DNA of 64,000 nt from DATCHW01 sp036508135. Its GTDB lineage: Bacteria > Bacteroidota > Ignavibacteria > Tepidaquicellales > Tepidaquicellaceae. Position 1 is the first letter of the stretch. Each line of letters begins with the position of its first letter. The DNA is taken from contig DATCHW010000308.1 in NCBI GenBank assembly GCA_036508135.1, forward strand, positions 62,001 through 126,000, read 5' to 3'. Below the pieces are notes generated by a model, which made no database searches, had not been told where the DNA came from, and worked only from the letters and a program-made list of their open reading frames with translations. The translations under genes were made by a program, and so were the position numbers. Positions 55,681 to 63,778 of the stretch are shown piece by piece.

Positions 55681-55762
55681 TATTTCTCCTAATTTTTACT
55701 TATATAATATTAATGAATTTATGTAATATAATATAGCTATTTTTGATTATGGTTTTAGTTTA

Positions 55763-55788
55763 CGTTCCAACGCCGGAGCATTGGAACG
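55763..55788. repeat. CGTTCCAA-type palindrome upstream of the sugar transporter
   Basis: CGTTCCAA-CGCCGGAGCA-TTGGAACG, a perfect 8-bp-arm hairpin with one loop change from the 55508 copy. It lies in the divergent gap between the BNR gene and the MFS transporter, about 90 bp before the latter's start. Confidence 0.8.
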
Positions 55789-55877
55789 AGATGCCGACTC
55801 GTTTCCAATTTTAGACTTTTGTTCAAGATGTATTTTCTTTAATTTGAATTTTAAAAAATCGAATTAATTAGTTGTCT

Positions 55878-57269
55878 ATGGGCGAGGGACAAAGTACTTT
55901 ACGATTTAAGTCTTCTATCGTTGTTCTTACCACTTTGTTTTTTATGTGGGGATTTATTACAAGTTTGAATGACGTATTAACACCTTTTCTGAAAGGAGTT
56001 TTTGAACTTACGCATTTTCAGGCAAACCTTGTTCAGTTTGCATTCTTCGGAGCATATTTTATAGGCTCATTGATATATTTCATATCATCAATTACAATAG
56101 GAGACCCGATTTCGAAAATAGGATACAAAAATGGAATAATCGGAGGACTGGTGCTTTCCGCTATAGGTTGCTTTCTTTTTTATCCATCAGCAGTATATTC
56201 ATCATTTGGATTTTTTCTGGGTGCACTGGCGTGTATAAGTTTTGGTTTAACAATTTTACAAATAGCTGCAAACCCTTATGTTGCCTTGCTTGGAAAGCCG
56301 GAAACAGCTTCAAGCAGATTGAACCTCGCTCAGGGATTTAATTCCTTTGGACACACAATAGCACCGGTAATAGGAGGCTTTTTAATTTTTAAGTTTTTTC
56401 TTACAGATGAAAACCCGGGAGCAAATTCCGTTAAAGTCCCTTACCTGATTTTTGGAGGAGCATTTTTGCTTCTTGCCTTATTCATAGCGTTTGCACATTT
56501 ACCTGCATTTACAGGAAGCGAGAAGATAGAAAGTAAACCGGAAGCACTGAAGCATAGAAATCTATTCTGGGGAATATTTGCGGTCTTTTTTTATGTTGGT
56601 GCAGAGGTGTCGATAGGAAGCAATATGGTGGCATACCTGAAATTGCCTGATGTTGCAGGATTTACAGATGCTGATGCAAGTAAATATCTTGCGTTCTACT
56701 GGGGAGGTGCGATGATAGGCAGGTTTATGGGTTCGATTTCATTGAGCGAAATAAAGGGACTTAAAAAATATTTCTCGATGGCAGGAGTAGCAGTAGTATT
56801 GTTTATAATAATTTTTCTTATTACTAAAATTGATTTCTTTTTAGTCTGGTACTTTCTGATATTTTTAGTAGTAAATTATTTTGCATTTATGCTTGGAAAA
56901 TCATTGCCGGCGAGGACATTAACAATTTTTGCTTTATTTGTTATGGCTCTTTTAATATTGGGTATTTTCACGTCCGGAAAAATTGCAATGTGGTCTATGA
57001 TTGGAATTGGTTTGTTCAATTCCATAATGTGGTCAAATATATTTACTCTTGCAATTGCAGGGCTTAAGAAATTCACTTCGCAGGGTTCATCTTTGCTTGT
57101 GATGATGATTGTGGGAGGTGCAATATTGCCATTGATGCAAGGACTTTTAGCAGATGCCGCGGGTGTTCATTATTCTCTCTTTATTCCATTGCTTGCTTAT
57201 TTATATCTGTTATTTTATGGAATTAGCGGATATAAACCGGTAATGAAGGGTTCTGAAGTGTCTTTCTGA
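55878..57269 (+). CDS. FucP/NagP-like sugar:proton MFS transporter
   Basis: From ATG 55878 (a TTG two codons earlier is less likely) the protein has 463 residues and 12 predicted helices. It shows the FucP-family sequence FFMWGFITSLNDVLTPFLK near residue 20 and a second-half AQGNS-type equivalent around ARTLT and NSIMW. The family imports fucose, glucose/galactose or N-acetylglucosamine with protons. Because a ROK kinase and a GH20 hexosaminidase follow, N-acetylglucosamine is the favoured substrate, with fucose from the GH29 enzyme as the alternative. The stop codon lies inside a palindromic repeat. Confidence 0.88.
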   Translation: MGEGQSTLRFKSSIVVLTTLFFMWGFITSLNDVLTPFLKGVFELTHFQANLVQFAFFGAYFIGSLIYFISSITIGDPISKIGYKNGIIGGLVLSAIGCFLFYPSAVYSSFGFFLGALACISFGLTILQIAANPYVALLGKPETASSRLNLAQGFNSFGHTIAPVIGGFLIFKFFLTDENPGANSVKVPYLIFGGAFLLLALFIAFAHLPAFTGSEKIESKPEALKHRNLFWGIFAVFFYVGAEVSIGSNMVAYLKLPDVAGFTDADASKYLAFYWGGAMIGRFMGSISLSEIKGLKKYFSMAGVAVVLFIIIFLITKIDFFLVWYFLIFLVVNYFAFMLGKSLPARTLTIFALFVMALLILGIFTSGKIAMWSMIGIGLFNSIMWSNIFTLAIAGLKKFTSQGSSLLVMMIVGGAILPLMQGLLADAAGVHYSLFIPLLAYLYLLFYGISGYKPVMKGSEVSF

Positions 57270-57282
57270 ACAAAGTGAAAGA

Positions 57283-57416
57283 TCTAGCGTAATGGTTATC
57301 GAGATTCTTCGCTACGCTCAGAATGACAAGAGTACGCTCAGAATGACAAGAGTACGCTCAGAATGACAGTGTGAAGTGGGTTTGAGATTCTTCGCTACGC
57401 TCAGAATGTGACTAAG
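57283..57416. repeat. Left block of ATTCTTCGCTACGCTCAGAATGAC repeats
   Basis: The block begins with a GAACAAAGTGAAAGATCT unit overlapping the transporter stop. Units of GATTCTTCGC-TACGCTCAGAATG follow at about 57303 and 57386, and two shortened TACGCTCAGAATGACAAGAG units lie between them. Each full unit is a palindrome (ATTCT ... AGAAT). It belongs to the same structural family as the GTCATTC palindromes near 38.4 kb. Confidence 0.8.
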
Positions 57417-57443
57417 GTATGGGAGATTAAAGTTACATTAATA

Positions 57444-57734
57444 ATGAAAAATTATTATGTTTACATATTGACGAATAAGAGTAATAAAGTTCTTTACACA
57501 GGTGTAACAAATAATTTATCTCGAAGGGTTTATGAACATAAACATAAATTAGTTAAAGGTTTTACAAGTAAATATAATGTAAATAAACTTGTTTATTATG
57601 AAATTACGAATTATGTGGCTGCTGCGATACAAAGAGAAAAACAAATAAAGGGATGGCTACGAAAAAAGAAGATAGATTTAATTGAATCTTTAAATCCAAA
57701 ATGGGAAGATTTGGGTAAATATGATGTTGAATGA
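57444..57734 (+). CDS. GIY-YIG endonuclease-like protein within a repeat array
   Basis: From ATG 57444 the product has 96 residues and is a bare GIY-YIG domain: YYVYILTNKSNKVLYTGVTN (the GIY and YIG elements as VYI and YTG), then Arg29/30 of SRRVYEHK, and Glu in AAIQREKQIKGW. This is the small UPF0213/YhbQ-like type. A longer form starting at 57408 is rejected because the extra codons lie in repeat sequence. Repeats flank it on both sides within 30-50 bp, which suggests that gene and repeats travel together. Confidence 0.85.
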   Translation: MKNYYVYILTNKSNKVLYTGVTNNLSRRVYEHKHKLVKGFTSKYNVNKLVYYEITNYVAAAIQREKQIKGWLRKKKIDLIESLNPKWEDLGKYDVE

Positions 57735-57773
57735 TGTTTATTAAAAAAACATAGAATTAAACTGAGTTCTTTC

Positions 57774-58107
57774 ATTTTGGGATTCTTCGCTACGCTCAGA
57801 ATGACAAGGGTGGGGTGGGTTTTGAGATTCTTCGCTACGCTCAGAATGACAAGGGTGGGCTCAGAATGACAAGCTGGGTTCTGTCATCCTGAACAAAGTG
57901 AAGGATCTGTTCAGTGACTATTGGGATTCTTCGCTAACGCTCAGAATGACAGTGTGGGGTGGGTGTTGGGATTCTTCGCTACGCTCAGAATGACAAGGGT
58001 GGGCTCAGAATGACTAGAGTGGAGCTGAGAATGACAAGCTGGGTTCTGTCATCCTGAACGAAGTGAAGGGTGACTATTGGGATTCTTCGCTACGCTCAGA
58101 ATGACAA
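57774..58107. repeat. Right block of palindromic ATTCTTCGC repeats
   Basis: Five GATTCTTCGC(T)ACGCTCAGAATGAC units lie at about 57781, 57826, 57923 (with an extra A), 57970 and 58081. They are joined by GGGTGGG linkers, partial GGGCTCAGAATGACAAG units, and two GTCATCCTGAAC(A/G)AAGTGAAG units. The last unit ends about 30 bp before the ROK kinase start. Linker lengths vary, so it is not a CRISPR. Confidence 0.85.
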
Positions 58108-58137
58108 AATAAATATTAAAGAAATTAAATAAAATTT

Positions 58138-59094
58138 ATGATTGAAGCGGCTATTGGAATAGATATCGGTGGGACGAATTCTGTATTCGGGATTGTTGAT
58201 AAAGACGGGAATTGCCTATCCGAAAATTCTATTAAGACAAATAAATATGAAGACGTAAATGACTTCGTAAAAGAATTGTCAGACGAAATAAAGAAACTAA
58301 TAAAAAATTTAAACGAAAATATTGCAATCAAAGGGATCGGAATCGGTGCACCAAACGGGAATTACTTCAAGGGAACAATCGAGTTTGCACCTAATCTAAG
58401 ATGGAAAGGCATAATTAACTTTGCTAATTTATTCAAAGGTCATTTTAATTATCCTGTAATTCTTACTAATGATGCAAATGCAGCGGCAATAGGAGAAATG
58501 ATTTACGGTGCTGCGAAAGGATTGAAAGATTTTTTCATTGTCACACTCGGAACCGGCTTGGGCAGTGGTTTTGTGGCAAACGGAGAGATGATTTACGGTC
58601 ATGATGGTTTCGCCGGTGAACTGGGACATACTATTGCTGTATTTGACGGAAGACAATGCGGATGCGGAAGAAAAGGATGCCTCGAGCAATATGCATCAGC
58701 AACAGGTATAGTAATTACAGTAAAAGAAATGCTTGAGAATAAAAACATTGATAGCTTATTGAGGAATTCAGATATCGGGGAAATTACTTCAAAGAAAATT
58801 CACGAGGCAGCGAAAAAAGGCGATTTACTTGCACTCGATGCATTTGATTACACAGGTAAGATACTCGGAAGAAGTCTTGCAGATGCTATAGCAATCACGA
58901 GTCCTGAAGCTATAATATTATTCGGAGGTCTGGCTCTTGCGGGTGATTATATTTTTAAACCGACAAAAAAATATATGGAAGAGTATATGCTGAATATTTT
59001 CAAGAATAAAGTAAAACTATTGCCTTCAAGAATAGTCGGTAAGAATGCTGCAGTTCTCGGGGCAAGTGCACTGGTATGGAAAGATTTACTGTGA
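58138..59094 (+). CDS. ROK family sugar kinase (glucokinase / N-acetylglucosamine kinase type)
   Basis: The 318-residue protein has the ATP-binding DIGGTN (9-14), LTNDANAAAIGE, the GTGLGSG loop, and the ROK zinc motif GHTIAVFDGRQCGCGRKGCLE with its His and three Cys. It phosphorylates a hexose at C6. Its place between the FucP/NagP-like transporter and the secreted hexosaminidase favours N-acetylglucosamine or another amino sugar. No HTH is present, so it is a kinase rather than a ROK repressor. Confidence 0.9.
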   Translation: MIEAAIGIDIGGTNSVFGIVDKDGNCLSENSIKTNKYEDVNDFVKELSDEIKKLIKNLNENIAIKGIGIGAPNGNYFKGTIEFAPNLRWKGIINFANLFKGHFNYPVILTNDANAAAIGEMIYGAAKGLKDFFIVTLGTGLGSGFVANGEMIYGHDGFAGELGHTIAVFDGRQCGCGRKGCLEQYASATGIVITVKEMLENKNIDSLLRNSDIGEITSKKIHEAAKKGDLLALDAFDYTGKILGRSLADAIAITSPEAIILFGGLALAGDYIFKPTKKYMEEYMLNIFKNKVKLLPSRIVGKNAAVLGASALVWKDLL

Positions 59095-59154
59095 TTTTAA
59101 GTTTTTAACTATTTTAATAAAGAAATTATTTTTTAATAATTATAATAATTAATC

Positions 59155-59562
59155 ATGGAAAACAAACATGTAAATGTAAATTCCGCACATAAGAAAAGTC
59201 TTAGCACTGTAGAAAAATTTGCGGTTTTTATTACTGATAAAGTCGGCACGATGGGATTTTTCTTTATTATTTTTATTTGGACCGTCATCTGGATGGGATG
59301 GAATCTTTTTGCACCGGAAACCAGCAAATTTGATCCTTTCCCCGCATTTGTAACGTGGCTTTTTATCTCTAATGTAATTCAGATTTTTTTGATGCCGCTG
59401 ATAATGATAGGACAAAATCTGCAGGGACGACATGCTGAATTAATGGCAGAAAGGCATTATAAGGCTGATATTACCGCGGATAAACATGTAGATGAAATCA
59501 AAAAGATGATGAATGAACAAACTAAACTTCTGAAATCAATCCTTGAGAAATCAGGAAAATAA
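59155..59562 (+). CDS. DUF1003 membrane protein
   Basis: The 135-residue protein has two membrane helices (about 36-55 and 69-90) with the DUF1003 pattern GTMGFFFIIFIWTVIWMGWN and FDPFPAFVTWLFISNVIQIF. A cytosolic helical tail with NLQGRHAELMAERHYKAD, typical of the family, follows. The function is unknown. It ends 3 bp before the GH20 gene, so the two are probably co-transcribed. Confidence 0.9.
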   Translation: MENKHVNVNSAHKKSLSTVEKFAVFITDKVGTMGFFFIIFIWTVIWMGWNLFAPETSKFDPFPAFVTWLFISNVIQIFLMPLIMIGQNLQGRHAELMAERHYKADITADKHVDEIKKMMNEQTKLLKSILEKSGK

Positions 59563-59565
59563 AAG

Positions 59566-61860
59566 ATGAAGCTGAAAATAAAATTTGTTTTCCTATTCCT
59601 TGTACTTGCATTCGCAATACAAGTAAGAGCACAGGATAACTCCCTTTTTAATATTATTCCCCTACCTGCTGAAGTGATAATGAAGCAGGGTGTTTTCGAA
59701 ATTGACAATAATACTTATATCTGCATAAATGTAAAAGACCAATATTCAAATGCAATTTTTCTGAATGAATACTTAAAAAAAATTTCAGGATTCGAATTGA
59801 AAATATGGGTTGGAAGCATTCCTATAAGTGATAAGATTATTTTTCTGAATACAGATGAAAATGCCGGAGTGTTAAATGAGGGTTATACTTTTTCTGTTAA
59901 TGAGAAGGAAATCAGAATCACTTCAATAAATTCTTCCGGAGTTTTTTACGGTTTACAGACACTTTTTCAGTTAATTCAGGGAAATACCAACAATAAAATC
60001 CCGTGTCTGGAAATAAAAGATTATCCAAGATTCAAGTGGAGGGGAATGCATCTTGATGTATGCAGGCATTTTTTTCCGAAGGAGTTTGTAAAAAAGTACA
60101 TAGATTATATCGCGATGTATAAGATGAATACTTTTCACTGGCATTTGACTGATGACCAGGGTTGGAGGATAGAAATTAAAAAATATCCAAAGTTAACTGA
60201 AATCGGCGCATGGCGGAAAGGAACTCTGATAGGCAGTTACAGAGAATATCCGCATAAATATGATACAATAACATATGGTGGTTTTTATACACAGGAAGAT
60301 ATAAAAGAAATTGTTGAGTATGCTGCCATGAGGAATGTAACAATTGTACCTGAAATTGAAATGCCCGGGCATTCGCTTGCTGCACTTGCTTCATATCCTG
60401 AACTTTCCTGCACCGGGGGACCTTTTGATGTTGCAAGAGAATGGGGCACGTACGAAGATGTTTACTGTCCGAAAGAAGAAATATTTAAATTTCTTGAAGA
60501 TGTTTTAACTGAGGTAATGGAATTGTTTCCGGGTAAATATATTCATATAGGAGGTGACGAAGTACCAAAAGATATTTGGAAGAAATGTAAGAATTGCCAG
60601 GAACTGATTAAACGGGAAGGACTGAAAGATGAAAATGGCTTGCAAAGTTATTTTATAAAGAGAATAGAGAAATTTATCAATTCAAAAGGGAAAACATTGA
60701 TAGGCTGGGATGAGATTCTCGAAGGAGGATTAGCTCCCAATGCAACAGTTATGTCCTGGAGAGGAACTGAGGGCGGAATTGATGCTGCTAAACAGAATCA
60801 CGACGTTGTAATGACTCCCGGCGGTTATTGTTATTTTGATCATTATCAGGGTGACCCGAGATTTGAACCTCTTGCTATCGGCGGTTATACGACTGTTGAA
60901 AAAGTTTATTCTTATGAACCAATTCCATCTGAATTAAATACCGAAGAACAAAATCATATATTAGGTGCACAGGGTAATGTTTGGACAGAATATATTGATT
61001 CACCCCAAAAAGTGGAATACATGGTGTTTCCAAGAATCTGTGCTTTATCAGAAGTTTTATGGACACCTTCGGAATTAAAAAATTATCCGAATTTTAAATC
61101 CAGATTACTCGAACATTTTAAATTGCTGTCGAGATTAAATATAAATTACTCAAAGGCAATTTTTGATATTAAGACAAAAGTTTCTCCGAATGAAACTAAC
61201 GATGGTGTATTATATAAGTTAACTCCTTCTTCAGATTACGGGGAAATTTATTATACTTTGGACGGCTCTGAACCTTCATTAAATTCATCAAAATACACAC
61301 TACCTATCGAAATAAAAAATACTTCATTACTGAAAGCTGCATATTTTGAAAATGGAGAAAAGAAAGGAAATACAATTCAGCAGCAATTTTATGTTGACAA
61401 ATCTACGGGAAAGAAAATAAAACTTTTAAAAGAACCGCATCGAAGCTATAATACCGGAGGGGCATTTACTCTTGTTGACGGTATAAAAGGACGCAGACCC
61501 TGGTATGGGAAAGAATGGTTGGGATTTTTAGGAGAGGATATGGAGGCAGAGATAGACCTTGGTTCAATTCAATATATTTCAAGTGTGGATGTGGGTATGT
61601 TAAATGAAGAATACAGCTGGATATATTTACCAAAGAAAATAGAAATATTTACTTCATCTGACGGATTAGAATATACTTTGAGGGGAGTAGCAAATGAAGA
61701 TGAAATACAACGCTGGGGCGAAGATATATTAGTTCATATTGAAGAAACAAAAGCAAGATTCGTAAAAGTAAAAGTTCAAAACTTCGGAAAGATTCCGGAA
61801 GGAAAGCCGGGTGCAGGAAATGATGCATGGCTTTTTGTAGATGAAATTTTTATTAAATAA
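59566..61860 (+). CDS. Secreted beta-N-acetylhexosaminidase (GH20)
   Basis: The 764-residue protein has a signal peptide (about 1-22, ending RAQ). A GH20b N-terminal domain (about 30-145) and a GH20 barrel with HLTDDQGWRIEIKKYP, EIEMPGHSLAAL and the catalytic Asp-Glu pair in HIGGDEVP follow. Then come a chitobiase-C-like segment (YYTLDGSEPSLNSS) and a C-terminal F5/8-type carbohydrate-binding domain. No T9SS domain is seen, so it may stay periplasmic. It frees terminal GlcNAc or GalNAc for the transporter and ROK kinase encoded upstream. Confidence 0.92.
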   Translation: MKLKIKFVFLFLVLAFAIQVRAQDNSLFNIIPLPAEVIMKQGVFEIDNNTYICINVKDQYSNAIFLNEYLKKISGFELKIWVGSIPISDKIIFLNTDENAGVLNEGYTFSVNEKEIRITSINSSGVFYGLQTLFQLIQGNTNNKIPCLEIKDYPRFKWRGMHLDVCRHFFPKEFVKKYIDYIAMYKMNTFHWHLTDDQGWRIEIKKYPKLTEIGAWRKGTLIGSYREYPHKYDTITYGGFYTQEDIKEIVEYAAMRNVTIVPEIEMPGHSLAALASYPELSCTGGPFDVAREWGTYEDVYCPKEEIFKFLEDVLTEVMELFPGKYIHIGGDEVPKDIWKKCKNCQELIKREGLKDENGLQSYFIKRIEKFINSKGKTLIGWDEILEGGLAPNATVMSWRGTEGGIDAAKQNHDVVMTPGGYCYFDHYQGDPRFEPLAIGGYTTVEKVYSYEPIPSELNTEEQNHILGAQGNVWTEYIDSPQKVEYMVFPRICALSEVLWTPSELKNYPNFKSRLLEHFKLLSRLNINYSKAIFDIKTKVSPNETNDGVLYKLTPSSDYGEIYYTLDGSEPSLNSSKYTLPIEIKNTSLLKAAYFENGEKKGNTIQQQFYVDKSTGKKIKLLKEPHRSYNTGGAFTLVDGIKGRRPWYGKEWLGFLGEDMEAEIDLGSIQYISSVDVGMLNEEYSWIYLPKKIEIFTSSDGLEYTLRGVANEDEIQRWGEDILVHIEETKARFVKVKVQNFGKIPEGKPGAGNDAWLFVDEIFIK

Positions 61861-62452
61861 TGAGTAAAGAAGTTAAGAAGGTAAGGAGTTAAGAAGGTAA
61901 GAAAGTAAGAAGGTAAAAATAAAAATATTAAAGATTAAAAATCAAAAATAAATAGAAAAAATAAAAAACACATAATGAATTGAGAAGGTAAGGAGGTAAG
62001 GAGTTAAGAAGGTAAGGAGTTAAGAAGGTAAAAAGGTAAAAATAAAAATATTAAAGATTAAAAATAAAAAATAAATAGAAAAAATAAAAAAACACATAAT
62101 GAATTGAGAAGGTAAGGAGTTAAGAAGGTAAGGAGTTAAGAAGGTAAGGAGTTCAGAAGTTAAAAAGGTAAGAAGTTAGAAATCAGGAGTCAGAAGTCAG
62201 GAGTCAGTAGTAAAGGAAGTAAGAAGTCAGAAGGTAAGGAGTTCAGAAGTTAAGGAGTTCAGAAGGTAAGGAGTTCAGAAGGTAAGGAGTTAAGAAGGTA
62301 AGAAGTTAGAAATCAGGAGTCAGAAGTCAGGAGTCAGAAGTTAAGAAGTTCAGAAGGTAAGGAGTTCAGAAGGTAAGGAGTAATGAAGATAGTAGTTAGT
62401 AGAAAATAGTGAGTAGAATTAGATAATTGTTTAAATAAATTATTTTTGAATT
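61861..62452. repeat. Purine-rich degenerate tandem repeats (AAGGAGTTAAGAAGGT units)
   Basis: Almost the whole gap is built from AAGAAGGTAAGGAGTTA-like 8-16-bp units on the plus strand, with drifts to TCAGAAG and GTCAGGAGTCAG. Two longer copies of about 100 bp, each running from AAAATATTAAAGATTAAAAA to CACATAATGAATTGAGAAGG, start near 61921 and 62041. A GTTAGAAATCAGGAGTCAG block also occurs twice (about 62174 and 62305). There is no gene. Many SD-like AAGGAG words are present without following starts. Confidence 0.85.
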
Positions 62453-63442
62453 ATGGGGAAAATTCATTCGGTTTTGTTACAATTTAGTTTTTTGTTTTTA
62501 TTCTTTCTTATTCTGGGAAATATTTCCATTGCACAGCAAGATACATTAGTTATCGGGAAGAAATATAAAATCACTCTTTATTACGGATTTGAAGCAACGG
62601 GATTTGTCCGAAGTGTAACGGATGACACTGTAAAAATTGAAACGGAGTATAAAACTTTCAGTCTTCCAAGAAAAGATATTTCGAAGATAAATGGTATATC
62701 TATAAAAATTTCCACTCCCGATACCACTCTCTTATCCCACGACCAAATTGAAGCTATTCGCGTATCTCCCGACCCTAATGACTCGCGATTACTTTTTGGA
62801 CCGACCGGAAAAACGCTGAAAAAAGGGAAAGCATACATTTCCACTGCAGTTTTTTTTCCGTGGATAACTATATTATTTCTTCCTTACAGTTCATTCGGAA
62901 TAACTGATTATATTAATATCGGTGCCGGTGCATCACCATATCCGCCTGTATTCTATATTACTCCCAAAATACGTCCTCTGCACTTTGAAGGAATTGATGT
63001 CTCGTTTGGCTTAGCATACGCACAAACATATAGTTTTCAAGGTATAAATGATGACTATAATGTCGGTCTTTTTTATTTGGCTTCTACATTTGATATTGAA
63101 AATAAATATTCATTAACTATTGGAGGGGGATTATTATATAATATTGATTGGCAACATACAAGCAAAATATATACATACCGCAGTCCGCATTTATTGCTGG
63201 GCTTTGAAGCTCGTTCAGATAAAAATTTCAAATTTATAACAGAAAACTGGATTGATTTAGGCGGTGAAAGAGGAGCAAATTTTTCTGTGATTTCAATGGG
63301 AGGAAGATATTTTAAAGGTGGTTTTGCTCTGGATTTTGCTTTGCTGGGAGTTTTCACGAATTTTAATCCCGGGGGCAGCGGCGGAAAAACATTCCTGATT
63401 CCTATGCCATGGATAAGTGTTGCATATAACTTTGGATTATAG
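62453..63442 (+). CDS. Hypothetical secreted protein, outer-membrane beta-barrel-like
   Basis: The 329-residue protein has a signal peptide (about 1-27, ending SIAQQ), an N-terminal part with KYKITLYYGFEATGFVRSV, and a C-terminal half made of short alternating strands with many aromatic and Gly residues (GGRYFKGGFALDFALLG, final WISVAYNFGL). A terminal aromatic-rich strand is typical of outer-membrane barrels. The family is not recognised. Purine-rich tandem repeats flank it on both sides, and no operon link to the GH20 or mannosidase genes is visible. Confidence 0.65.
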   Translation: MGKIHSVLLQFSFLFLFFLILGNISIAQQDTLVIGKKYKITLYYGFEATGFVRSVTDDTVKIETEYKTFSLPRKDISKINGISIKISTPDTTLLSHDQIEAIRVSPDPNDSRLLFGPTGKTLKKGKAYISTAVFFPWITILFLPYSSFGITDYINIGAGASPYPPVFYITPKIRPLHFEGIDVSFGLAYAQTYSFQGINDDYNVGLFYLASTFDIENKYSLTIGGGLLYNIDWQHTSKIYTYRSPHLLLGFEARSDKNFKFITENWIDLGGERGANFSVISMGGRYFKGGFALDFALLGVFTNFNPGGSGGKTFLIPMPWISVAYNFGL

Positions 63443-63735
63443 TAAGTAGTTAGTAGCTAAGTAGTTAGTAGAAAAGAAATAAATATATCAGAGTGAAGAA
63501 GATAAGAAGGTAAGAAGGTAAGAAGGTAAGAAGGTAAGGAGTGAAGAAGTGAAATAGATAGATACAATAGAAAGTAGTAGGTAGAAAATAAAAATTAAAT
63601 ATTAAATATCAAAAATTAAAAATACATAAAAGAATTCAGGAGATAAGAAGTGAAGAAGTGAAGAAGTGAAGAAGTTAGATTACAGTAGAAAGTAGTTAGA
63701 AGTAAGTAAAAAAGATAATTTTGGAATATTAATAA
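63443..63735. repeat. Second purine-rich tandem-repeat block
   Basis: AAGAAGGT and GTGAAGAA units dominate about 63490-63680, for example four AAGAAGGT units near 63503-63535 and GAAGTGAAGAAGTGAAG near 63645. AT-rich filler (AAATATTAAATATC) lies between. It is of the same type as the block at 61861-62452, on the other side of the hypothetical gene. No gene is seen. Confidence 0.8.
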
Positions 63736-63760
63736 GCTGTCAGGAGGAAACTCCGACAGC
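63736..63760 (+). promoter_or_regulatory. Leader hairpin with GAAA tetraloop before the mannosidase gene
   Basis: GCTGTC-A-GGAG-GAAA-CTCC-GACAGC forms a 10-bp stem with a single bulged A, closed by a GNRA-type loop, 19 bp ahead of the ATG at 63779. Such a stable hairpin in a short leader may shield the message or be a dispersed palindrome; no T-run follows, so it is not a terminator. Confidence 0.55.
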
Positions 63761-63778
63761 ACACTGAAATAAATATAG

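Noticed and set aside
57283..58107. A CRISPR array, because of many similar short repeats
   Set aside because: Spacing between units varies, linkers are themselves repeat-like (GGGTGGG, partial units), units differ in length, and no cas gene is present.
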